Shown: piece after piece, positions 1-7,676 of the stretch
How positions within the stretch are numbered: position 1 is the stretch's first letter
Layout of the letters: every line of letters starts with the position of its first letter
Source of the DNA: Candidatus Latescibacterota bacterium
GTDB taxonomy: Bacteria > Latescibacterota > UBA2968 > UBA8231
Reading direction: 5' to 3'
Assembly (NCBI GenBank): GCA_016187725.1
Contig: JACPJE010000127.1
Location: 1 to 35,697 of the forward strand
Length of the DNA: 35,697 nt
Made by a program: the position numbers and the translations under genes
Notes under the pieces: generated by a model
Databases searched by the model: none
The model's input: only the letters and a program-made list of their open reading frames with translations
Told to the model about the DNA's origin: nothing

Positions 1-2058
1 GATCAGGAATCCCTGGTCACCAACCTCACCTCCCTGTTCGGTGGGCGCTTCACGGCCCAGGTGGGAGACTTCGCCACCCTAGGGTTCACTGGGGTCAATG
101 CCCATCAAGCCAACACCCTCACCAAGGGGTTCAGGGGCAGCCCCTTCACCGGCTCACTCACGGTCGATCAGAATTCCACCCCTTCCGTCATCGAGATCGT
201 CCTGCGGGATGACTCGCCCGAAGATGGGGCTGGCGGCGCTGCCTTCATACCAGCCGGCTCCGATATCATCATCACCTACGTGGACGGCACGGTCGACACC
301 GGCAAGGAGATCCGCTTTGAACCGGTCATCGAGGGAGGATTCGTCCAGGAAGATTTCATCTCGGCCGACGGCACCGAGGAGATCCGCCTGCGCTATGACT
401 TCGACAGCCCGGCCTTCGTCAACCGCTCCAGCGGCTCCAAGGAAGAGATCAAAAAAATCGAGTTCCAGTTGGTCCTGAGCAACGACTACCAGGTCTGGGT
501 GACTTCCGATCGACAACTGAACGCTGCCAATGCATCGGTATTGCTCCTGGAGGCCCAGGCCGAGGGCAACGTCCAGGACAACACAAATCTGAGAGTAGTC
601 AGTTTCGAGTATGGTCTGCCCACCGCCACCCAAGTCTGGGGCACCACCCTTGAACTGAAAGAGGTGCTGGGCTTCAGTTTCTATGGCGAATACGACCTGA
701 GCTACGCCTACGCCCAATATCCCAATGTCCTCAAGAAGAACCACTCGACTTCCTCGGGCATCCGGGGAGACCGAGCTGCCAATGCGTGGATGATGAACCT
801 GTCGCGCATTGCTTACCCCTGGGTCGTCTTCGGCGAAGCCTACAGCATGGACCCGCGTTACAGCACCCGGACCTTCACCACGGACGGAGATGGGTTCATC
901 GACTACGAAGACGAGCGCCTTTACGTGGCGGAACTGGTCGAAGACAACGACGACCAGGACCGCTTCCCCGACACCATCCGCAGGGATTGGCGCACAGGTG
1001 ATTCTACAGTCTTTCCAGGCTGGGATGAGAACAACGATTTCATCTCGGACTTCAACCAGAACGACAACCGATTCCTGAGCGACCCCACCCCCGATTACGA
1101 GGAAGCATTTCTGCGCTACAACGTGGACCGGCCCGAATTTCTCTTCGGCATCGACCTGAACAATAACTTTTGGATTGACCGCTTCGAGAACGACGAGGAG
1201 CCGGATTACCCCTATCCCAAGGACCACCGCGGCTTCAACATCTACGCAGGGATGCACCTGACCCCGGATATCAAACTGACCGCCGGGGTGCTGCGCGAGG
1301 ACCTGATCTCCTCCGACCAGAAGAACCACACCAACTACTTGCTCTTCACCCTGGACCGGGATACGCCCCGCTGGGGCCGCTTCCGCCTCTTCGAGATGCT
1401 CAAGTCCGCGGAAGACGACATCGCGAACGATCTTTTGCAGTGGCTCCCCAATGCCAACATCCGCACCGGCGAAACGACAAAGATCGAAGACCCGCTCCTG
1501 GCGCGCGACACCTGGATCAACTCCTTCTGGGTAGGCCACGACTATCAGCGCGGCGGCCTGGAGACCAAAAACCATCTGAGGTACGAGTTCTACCGCCAGC
1601 GCAAAGACAGGGATGAACGCGCGCTTTTGGGCTTGCGCCAGCAGGACTTTTTCTTCGGGCTGATCGACAAGGCGAGCTACCGGTTTGACCTGGGCAGGCT
1701 GTGGATCGAGCCGCGCTGGAAAAGCGAGTTCCGCAGGCAAACCCTCGACCTGGCCTCCCGCGAGAAGAAAGAGGATCTGGCAGAATTCGGCGGACTCCTC
1801 CTGGGTTTTCCGCTGCTCAGCCACACCTTCTTCCAAGCGGGGTTGGAGTTCACCTTCTTCAACGACTTCAAGCGCGACTCCAACGATTTCACCGGCATTG
1901 CTGGGGCGGTGCAGTTCACCAACGTCTCTGCCTACCAGGGCTATCAGCTCACTATGAATGGAGGGCTGAAGGTCGACCGGCGAGATTTCAAAGGACAGGA
2001 GACGGAGACGGAGACGATCACCCAGAGCTTTCTCGCCATCTACGCAGGGCTGGAGTAG
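1..2058 (+). CDS. Probable outer-membrane/cell-surface protein with calcium-loop-like motifs (5' truncated)
   Basis: The frame is open from the first base, so the gene begins outside the window; a GTG at 61 is in frame but nothing marks it as the start. About 685 residues are visible. The C-terminal half alternates aromatic and charged residues in short strands and ends in SFLAIYAGLE, as expected of a beta-barrel or other all-beta surface protein. Three acidic Asp/Asn-rich stretches lie at visible residues 295-305 (DGDGFIDYEDE), 342-356 and 385-402, resembling EF-hand or thrombospondin-type-3 calcium loops. I do not recognise a named family. The gene converges on the next one with only 8 bases between stops and no obvious terminator. 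Neighbouring surface proteins support an envelope location, but the exact role is unknown. Confidence 0.6.
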   Translation, partial: DQESLVTNLTSLFGGRFTAQVGDFATLGFTGVNAHQANTLTKGFRGSPFTGSLTVDQNSTPSVIEIVLRDDSPEDGAGGAAFIPAGSDIIITYVDGTVDTGKEIRFEPVIEGGFVQEDFISADGTEEIRLRYDFDSPAFVNRSSGSKEEIKKIEFQLVLSNDYQVWVTSDRQLNAANASVLLLEAQAEGNVQDNTNLRVVSFEYGLPTATQVWGTTLELKEVLGFSFYGEYDLSYAYAQYPNVLKKNHSTSSGIRGDRAANAWMMNLSRIAYPWVVFGEAYSMDPRYSTRTFTTDGDGFIDYEDERLYVAELVEDNDDQDRFPDTIRRDWRTGDSTVFPGWDENNDFISDFNQNDNRFLSDPTPDYEEAFLRYNVDRPEFLFGIDLNNNFWIDRFENDEEPDYPYPKDHRGFNIYAGMHLTPDIKLTAGVLREDLISSDQKNHTNYLLFTLDRDTPRWGRFRLFEMLKSAEDDIANDLLQWLPNANIRTGETTKIEDPLLARDTWINSFWVGHDYQRGGLETKNHLRYEFYRQRKDRDERALLGLRQQDFFFGLIDKASYRFDLGRLWIEPRWKSEFRRQTLDLASREKKEDLAEFGGLLLGFPLLSHTFFQAGLEFTFFNDFKRDSNDFTGIAGAVQFTNVSAYQGYQLTMNGGLKVDRRDFKGQETETETITQSFLAIYAGLE

Positions 2059-2066
2059 AGGGCCGC

Positions 2067-4172
2067 CTAGTAGACCACGGCGACGGCGCGGGCTTGTTCG
2101 TCGCCCCTGGCATCCCCATCCACCCTGATCCGCACGACGTAGAGCCCTGGTGCCACCCGTTGTCCTTGCTCATCGCGGCCATCCCACCTCTTCTCTTCAT
2201 AGCGTCCCTTGGGCTCAAAGCCGTTGTAGAGGGTGTAGACTCGCCGGCCGCTCAGGTCGTAGACACTTATATTGACCGGTCGGGGGATGCCCAGAGAGAG
2301 CAGGCTGTAGCGCACGGAGATCTCGTCGTTGACCCGATCCCCATTGGGCGTGAAGGGATTGGGCACGAGTTCCACGCTGCTGAGTACCTGGCCGCGCACA
2401 GACGGGCTCAGGACGGTCGTCCCGGAAAAGTCTGGATCGTCAGCTGTTCCCAGCTCGGTCACATTGCCCGAGGTCGTGGACTGAGCTATTCCGGGTTCGG
2501 TGGAGAGCAGGGCAAGGGCAGGAAAATTGGTGCTGTAGGTCAGGACTCTGGTGCGGAACAGCATCCTCACCTGAGTGTTGTCTTCCTGGATGCGGGGGAA
2601 GCGCACGGTGAATTTCTCGTCGGTGGTAGAGACGAGCTGGAACCCGTCGACCTGGGAAGTATCCTGGAGGCCGGTGAAATTGTGCCCAGCGATGAGCTGG
2701 CCGTTTCGGTCCAGTACCTCCAGGCGGTCTATGCTCTCCACCCGGGTCGGGGTGGAGAGTTCTATAGTGTCGAACCCCCGCAAGCCGGCAGTCTGCATGA
2801 CCGGTCGCACGGCGTAGACAAAGGGCAGGGGTTGCGAACCCTCGACCGTCCGTGGAAAGATCTCGCCGACCAGTTCGTCAGCTAGAGGGGGAGTGAGAAA
2901 ATCCACGCTCAACGAACGCAGGACGCGGGCCGCTTCCAGGTCGTCGCTCTGAAAGAGCACCTGGAACTGGAAGTAGCGGCGCGGGCTGGGAGAAATGATG
3001 AGCAGGCCAGGTCCATTCGCGGCGCGCTCCGGAAAAGGGGTGCTGAAGGGACTCCAGTTCACCAGATCGTCCTTTACCGACCCGGGTTCCCACTCGCGGC
3101 CCTGGCCATCAGTCTGCGGCAAACCCTTGTATTCAGCGGAAGTCATTTCTCTAGTGGGGTCTTGCAGAGAAAGCGGAATCTCCTCGGCGCCGGGTTTGCC
3201 CCTCAGCTTGCGCGTGAACACAAAGGACGAGGCATCAGTACCTGTCCGGGTGCGCACCTTTACTCGGGAGAACCCGGGCTCTCCCAAGGTCTCCTCGATC
3301 CAACGCAATCTGCCCCAGACCGCGGGTCCGCCCGCGTCGAATATGTCCGAGACATAGACCGCAGTGGGCAGAAAGCCTTTGCCGTATACTTCAATTTCGT
3401 CGATCTCGAAGTCGATGGACGAAATCGAACGCAGGCGTATGGACTGGACATACCGGGGTGGGTCTACGGATATGTCGACCACGGGGTTCTTGTTGTCTTT
3501 TTCGACGAAGAGCGGCTCCCAGATCTGCGTGCCATCTTTAGTCAGGTTGAGGCCGTCGTTTACGAAGATCTCATAGGCCCGCAGAAAGTCGTTCTGAAAG
3601 GGGGTGGAAGGCGATCTTTGGACAGTATTGCGCGGGTAGAAACGGAGGCGATTGACCCCAAAACGAGCCCCCAAGTCGAGGATGAGGAGCATGCCAAAGG
3701 CGTTGAGGTTCTTGCGCTCGAGCGCCAGCGTTTCACCGCCAGACCTGCTGGAGATGATCTCCTTCAAAGTCGCGGTGAGGTCCGTGCGCTTGAATTGGGT
3801 CGTAAAGTCGACGATCGTGGGGGTCCGTATGCTGCCGCCCCGCTCGAGGGCCCCATCGGCGATATTCGCCTCTGGACACAAGCCGCTGGGGCATTCCTCG
3901 AGCCGCCGGAGCAGCAGGCTGCCCGGAAAATTCGGGCTCGCGAATTCGACCAGGTCGCCGGGAGCATTGCCGACCCGCAGGTCGTTGGGATTGAGAGGAG
4001 CGCGATACTCTGCATCGATGGCGATGACAGGAGCTGAACCTCGGCCCTGCCAGTCCAGCCCACCTCCCTGGCCGATGGCGATCGTCTCTAGGGCCGAAAC
4101 CTCTGGGAATACGAGAAAGACGAGCCCTGAAGCTGTCGATAGGAGCCCCGGCCAACGACTCGACCCGTTCAT
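2067..4172 (-). CDS. Secreted surface protein, discoidin-like region plus C-terminal FlgD-like Ig domain
   Basis: 701 residues from ATG 4172, with a TGGAG element about 8 bases upstream. An N-terminal signal peptide is visible (hydrophobic residues about 10-24). Residues about 160-270 contain LDLGARFGVNRLRFYPR, and the region ends in EIDEIEVYGKGF, a layout like F5/8-type C (discoidin) carbohydrate-binding domains. The C-terminal 100 residues hold VPNPFTPNGD, an ISVYDLSGRRVYTL strand and GLYVVRIRV, the signature of FlgD-like Ig/gliding-motility-type C-terminal domains used in surface sorting or anchoring. The protein is a full-length paralogue of the divergent gene at 4387-6477: both share the RFYPR, EVYG-GF, VRTRTG, VGEI-P and NPFTPNGD blocks in order. 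It is probably exported and attached to the cell surface; the ligand is unknown. Confidence 0.75.
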   Translation of the reverse strand: MNGSSRWPGLLSTASGLVFLVFPEVSALETIAIGQGGGLDWQGRGSAPVIAIDAEYRAPLNPNDLRVGNAPGDLVEFASPNFPGSLLLRRLEECPSGLCPEANIADGALERGGSIRTPTIVDFTTQFKRTDLTATLKEIISSRSGGETLALERKNLNAFGMLLILDLGARFGVNRLRFYPRNTVQRSPSTPFQNDFLRAYEIFVNDGLNLTKDGTQIWEPLFVEKDNKNPVVDISVDPPRYVQSIRLRSISSIDFEIDEIEVYGKGFLPTAVYVSDIFDAGGPAVWGRLRWIEETLGEPGFSRVKVRTRTGTDASSFVFTRKLRGKPGAEEIPLSLQDPTREMTSAEYKGLPQTDGQGREWEPGSVKDDLVNWSPFSTPFPERAANGPGLLIISPSPRRYFQFQVLFQSDDLEAARVLRSLSVDFLTPPLADELVGEIFPRTVEGSQPLPFVYAVRPVMQTAGLRGFDTIELSTPTRVESIDRLEVLDRNGQLIAGHNFTGLQDTSQVDGFQLVSTTDEKFTVRFPRIQEDNTQVRMLFRTRVLTYSTNFPALALLSTEPGIAQSTTSGNVTELGTADDPDFSGTTVLSPSVRGQVLSSVELVPNPFTPNGDRVNDEISVRYSLLSLGIPRPVNISVYDLSGRRVYTLYNGFEPKGRYEEKRWDGRDEQGQRVAPGLYVVRIRVDGDARGDEQARAVAVVY

Positions 4173-4386
4173 CGCGCTACTCCAGGTTTCTCAGGGATTA
4201 CGAGAACTGGGATGCGGCCCCAGGGGGGTCGATCGCCAGGCTCAAAATAGACACTCCTTTTCCAGGCTGTCAAGCGACACCTAAAACACGACGCATGCCA
4301 AACTGTTGGCGTGCTGCGAGGTGTTTTATATTGAAGAAGACTGCGAGAAAATGGCTGTCTTTTCCCGCTCGGGGAAGGAAGGACCT
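4173..4386. promoter_or_regulatory. Divergent promoter region between the two paralogous surface-protein genes
   Basis: Reading the minus strand, a TTGACA box (4268-4273) is followed after 18 bases by TATTTT (4244-4249), a reasonable sigma-70-type promoter for the 4172 gene. For the plus-strand gene a TATATT (4327-4332) is present with a weak TTGGCG 15 bases upstream. A near-perfect inverted repeat, GCATGCCAA/TTGGCGTGC (4293-4314, 8 of 9 pairs, 4-base loop), lies between the two promoters and overlaps the weak plus-strand -35, so it could be an operator. This is read by eye only. Confidence 0.45.
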
Positions 4387-6477
4387 ATGATCCGGTTTCT
4401 GCTCATCTGGTTTTATGGTGTTCTCTTGGCCGTCTCCCCTGCGTCAGGCCGGACCGAATACCGCCTCGGCGGTACAGATGGGAATCCCTGGCAGGCCTCC
4501 TTATCGCTGGAGAAGGCAGGAACCTACGTGGTCCTCGACGAGAACGGCCAGGAGGTGCGCCGGGTGGCGGTGGGAACCACACCACACGGCGCTGGCACCG
4601 ATACCCTGATCGATTTCTCCAGAACCTCCATCCGGCCTCGTTTCATCGATCCGGGAGTGAACATGGCGCTGACCGACCCTGAGAGCGAGGATCTCGAGAT
4701 CCCACTGCTCTACACGGGGGGAGAAGTCCAAACCACCGATCCATGCATCCACGTGGGCCAGCAGACTCCCTTGGCCAAAAAGATGTTCGATGGGAACGCT
4801 GCCACTGCTTTCTTCCGCCCTTTCGCCCAGGATCCCGAACGTCCCCCGGGGTTCGGCGAAGGATGGGGAACTCTGGACCTGCCCAAGGCAGTAGTCGTAG
4901 ATTTTGGCGCGGCGGTGCCGGTCAACCGCATCCGCTTCTATCCTAGGCTGGGAAGGAAAGACAATGCCCTGTTGATCCAGGAATTCCGCGACCCCCGACC
5001 CCCTCTCGAGGCTTTTGGCGAGGACAGCTTCGCCGAGAACTTCCTGGCCTGGTACGAGATCCGTTCTGGGGACAATTCTCCGGCTTTTTCGGCAGGCCCC
5101 TGCGACCTAGTGGGCGAGGCCAAAGGCCTGCCGTGGGTGGAGTACTCAGATTCCCGGCTAAAGGTGTTGAAAACCACCCGCGAAAACCTGGACGTGGTGG
5201 TCGATCTGCGGTTCCCGCCCCGGTCCATTCGCTGGCTCACCTTGCGGCCATTTCCCTTGCGCACCTGGGAGATCGCCGAGTTCGAGGTCTACGGCGAAGG
5301 ATTCGTCGAGCAGACGTTTCTCATCACCCAGATCCTCGACTTTGGGAAGCCGGTCAACTGGGGCCAGATCCGCTGGAGCGGCGAGAGACCTCCTGGCACC
5401 CAGGTGGAGATTCGCACTCGCACCGGCGAGACGCCCGACCCGAGCCTCTACTTTGTCAGGAGCATCGAGGGCGATCTCCGCCCCATTACCCTGGAGGAGT
5501 ACAACAAGATCGACCCTACCGGCCGCCTGCCAACGGTCTACGACGCAGAGAACTGGAGCTTCTGGTCGCCGCCCTACGACTTCGCAGCCGGACAGGAGGG
5601 CACTCCACTGCTCTCCCCGGGCCCCAGCCGCTACACCCAGCTCGCCATCCGATTCTTCTCCACCTTCAAGGCCGCCCCCTGGCTGGACCAGCTCACCCTG
5701 CAGTTCGGCGAAACCCCCTCGGCCCAGAAAGTCGTGGGCGAGATCTGGCCGATCGAGGTCGGATCCTTCGCCCCCACCACCTTCACCTACGTGGTGAGCC
5801 CCACCTTTCAGCAGGGCGATATCGGCTTCGATCACCTGGAAATCCTCACCTCCACCCGTGCGGACACCATCCGTTCGGTCAAAGTAGGCGAAGACGAGGT
5901 GGACCTGGGCCGCTTTCCTCCCCTGGTTCTGGACGACCGGATCGTGGTGGCTTTTCCCCAACTGAAGGACGAGAAAAAAGATAGTTTCAAGCCCATCGAG
6001 GTGGTCTTCGATGCGGTGGTGCTGCGCTTTGGCACTAAATTTACTGGCTGGATTTTCAACAGCATAGATCCAGACCAGATCAAGCAGCAGGTCGAGGCGG
6101 GGAATGCCACGTTCCGGTTTTCCGGAGATGTCCTGGCGGTGAAAACCCCCCTAGGCGGGCAATTCCTGGTCGATGTGGAGATTTTTCCCAATCCGTTCAC
6201 CCCCAATGGAGACGGCATCAACGAGGAGCTGACCATCTCCTACAAGCTGCGCGAGGTGGCGGTGGAGCAGCCAGTGACCTTGGCGATCTACGACCTGTCT
6301 GGCGCTCTAGTGCGGGAACTGCCTCCTAGGCGCACCAAAAGCGGCGTGTTCCGCTATATTTGGGATGGCCGCGGCGCTGAAGGCCAGCTAGTGCCACCGG
6401 GGATCTACCTCTACAACCTCTCCCTCAAAGCCGAGAAGAGGGAGGCCAGAAGCGGGGTTCTCTCCGTGGCCTACTGA
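4387..6477 (+). CDS. Secreted surface protein, paralogue of the 2067-4172 protein
   Basis: 696 residues. The ATG at 4387 is preferred over upstream in-frame starts because AAGGAAGGA lies just before it and a clean signal peptide follows (MIRFLLIWFYGVLLAVSPAS). Residues about 150-310 include VVDFGAAVPVNRIRFYPR and end with EIAEFEVYGEGF, resembling discoidin-type domains. The C-terminal region has FPNPFTPNGDGIN, LAIYDLSGALVREL and GIYLYNLSL, a FlgD-like Ig domain of the surface-sorting type. Its last residues (SVAY) resemble those of the paralogue (AVVY), which fits a shared C-terminal sorting or anchoring signal. It is transcribed divergently from that paralogue and may be co-regulated with it. 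The carbohydrate or protein ligand cannot be told. Confidence 0.75.
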   Translation: MIRFLLIWFYGVLLAVSPASGRTEYRLGGTDGNPWQASLSLEKAGTYVVLDENGQEVRRVAVGTTPHGAGTDTLIDFSRTSIRPRFIDPGVNMALTDPESEDLEIPLLYTGGEVQTTDPCIHVGQQTPLAKKMFDGNAATAFFRPFAQDPERPPGFGEGWGTLDLPKAVVVDFGAAVPVNRIRFYPRLGRKDNALLIQEFRDPRPPLEAFGEDSFAENFLAWYEIRSGDNSPAFSAGPCDLVGEAKGLPWVEYSDSRLKVLKTTRENLDVVVDLRFPPRSIRWLTLRPFPLRTWEIAEFEVYGEGFVEQTFLITQILDFGKPVNWGQIRWSGERPPGTQVEIRTRTGETPDPSLYFVRSIEGDLRPITLEEYNKIDPTGRLPTVYDAENWSFWSPPYDFAAGQEGTPLLSPGPSRYTQLAIRFFSTFKAAPWLDQLTLQFGETPSAQKVVGEIWPIEVGSFAPTTFTYVVSPTFQQGDIGFDHLEILTSTRADTIRSVKVGEDEVDLGRFPPLVLDDRIVVAFPQLKDEKKDSFKPIEVVFDAVVLRFGTKFTGWIFNSIDPDQIKQQVEAGNATFRFSGDVLAVKTPLGGQFLVDVEIFPNPFTPNGDGINEELTISYKLREVAVEQPVTLAIYDLSGALVRELPPRRTKSGVFRYIWDGRGAEGQLVPPGIYLYNLSLKAEKREARSGVLSVAY

Positions 6478-6485
6478 AAAAATAA

Positions 6486-6514
6486 TTGACAAATTTTTGC
6501 AAAAGAGATATCAT
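6486..6514 (+). promoter_or_regulatory. Strong sigma-70-type promoter
   Basis: TTGACA at 6486-6491, a 17-base spacer and TATCAT at 6509-6514 (five of six consensus bases) form the best promoter match in the window. It lies in an unusually AT-rich stretch, immediately after the upstream stop codon, and points to the CBM9-like gene at 6662. The predicted transcript would have a leader of about 140 bases. The -10 sits inside an 11-base palindrome (GATATCATATC, 6507-6517). Confidence 0.7.
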
Positions 6515-6519
6515 ATCAG

Positions 6520-6557
6520 ATAATTATATTCAAATAATTATATTCAAATGCGCATTT
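6520..6557. repeat. 14-bp tandem direct repeat followed by a 12-bp palindrome
   Basis: ATAATTATATTCAA occurs twice without a gap (6520-6533 and 6534-6547), followed by the perfect palindrome AAATGCGCATTT (6546-6557). The array starts about 6 bases after the -10 box, around the predicted transcription start. It is a good candidate for a regulator binding site. Confidence 0.6.
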
Positions 6558-6661
6558 CATCATCTCTGGATCTATAGAAGTGCGTATCCCCGGAACCAAT
6601 TCTTGATAACTATTTGTTAAAAATCATCTTACCCCATTTGAGGAATTCTGAGGAGGCAGCT

Positions 6662-7576
6662 ATGGAAAAATGCGCAGGGGTTTTTGCCTTCGTCCTTGTC
6701 ATGGGTCTAGTGGCACCTTCAGAGGCCCACAGTCCCCCGGGCGAGCTTTACTTCGCGGTTCAATTCCCCGACAATGCCGTTCCCACCATAGACGGCAACA
6801 TCTCGGAATGGGACATCGTCCCTCCTACCCCTTATACTATAACAAACAACCGCCTCTTTGCCTCGGACGCCAACGTCAACGTAGCAGGCCGTGGGGAGAT
6901 CGATCCCGGCGACATGAACATCCGCCATCTGATCGGCTGGAACAACAGCGACAACAAGCTCTACTTCATGACCGAAGTCTTCGACAATGTCCACAACACC
7001 GATCGGACGAACCCCTCGCAATTCTGGCAGGACGACGCCTTGGAGGTCGAGATAAACCCGGATGCCACCCCCACCACAGAGCAAAACCTGGAAGGGCAGC
7101 CCATTAACAACATAAGCTACAAATTTGCCGTTCCTCCAGTCGACGGACAGTATCAATTCCTCCGTCCACTCACCAACCTTCCCTGGCTGGTAGATGGCAG
7201 CCAGTGGCTCGATTTCGGCTGGAGCTATGAAGGCGAGGAGTTCGGCGAGAGCACCTATTACTACGAGTTGGCCATCACCCCTATCCTGAGCATGCCCAGG
7301 GATGAGGCCACGGCCCTATCCGGACTTGAAGCCTTCGATCTCGAAGAAAACGGGATCATCCACGTCACCGTAAACGTGGGGGACTTCGACGAGCCCTGCT
7401 CGGAGTGCGGCTGTGCGAGCTACCAGGGCTTCTGGTCGATGAGCGCCGAGCCTGGCTGTTGCAGCGGCAACGCCGACCTGGTCCTGGCCGAGCTTGATCC
7501 TCAGCTCGTCGCCGCTGTCGGCACCGCAGTAGAAGAAGTCAGCTGGGGTCAGATCAAGGCCGGCTCTGTCGAGTAG
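6662..7576 (+). CDS. Secreted CBM9-like (DOMON-type beta-sandwich) protein with a cysteine-rich tail
   Basis: 304 residues from ATG 6662, which has GAGGAGG a few bases upstream; in-frame codons further up lack a ribosome site. The signal peptide runs to about residue 22. Residues about 35-220 contain PTIDGNISEWD, LYFMTEVFDN and DDALEVEINPD, the recurring pattern of carbohydrate-binding family 9-like domains in extracellular proteins. Near the C-terminus a cysteine cluster (CSECGC, then GCC about 18 residues on) suggests disulfides or a metal site. The protein is probably exported and binds sugar or another ligand. It is a single-gene transcript, bounded by its own promoter and an intrinsic terminator. 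Confidence 0.7.
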   Translation: MEKCAGVFAFVLVMGLVAPSEAHSPPGELYFAVQFPDNAVPTIDGNISEWDIVPPTPYTITNNRLFASDANVNVAGRGEIDPGDMNIRHLIGWNNSDNKLYFMTEVFDNVHNTDRTNPSQFWQDDALEVEINPDATPTTEQNLEGQPINNISYKFAVPPVDGQYQFLRPLTNLPWLVDGSQWLDFGWSYEGEEFGESTYYYELAITPILSMPRDEATALSGLEAFDLEENGIIHVTVNVGDFDEPCSECGCASYQGFWSMSAEPGCCSGNADLVLAELDPQLVAAVGTAVEEVSWGQIKAGSVE

Positions 7577-7609
7577 CTCACACCGCTAGAAATCTGTTTG
7601 GCCTTTGCC

Positions 7610-7653
7610 CCTGTCTTGCTCGGCTCTGTAGGGCGGAACAAGACAGGTTTTTT
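7610..7653 (+). terminator. Rho-independent terminator
   Basis: CCTGTCTTG (7610-7618) pairs perfectly with CAAGACAGG (7639-7647), and six T residues follow (7648-7653). It stands 33 bases after the stop of the CBM9-like gene and before the end of the convergent URO-D-family gene. The opposite strand has no T-run, so it acts in the plus direction. Confidence 0.8.
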
Positions 7654-7676
7654 CGCCCTGCCAAGGACGCGGGGAA

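Noticed and set aside
154..1836. A minus-strand open frame of 560 codons opposite the first surface protein
   Set aside because: No recognisable domain or signal; the plus-strand product has coherent strand and loop patterns.
4306..4386. Upstream start for the plus-strand surface protein
   Set aside because: It adds 27 residues before a clean signal peptide, whereas ATG 4387 has a strong ribosome site.
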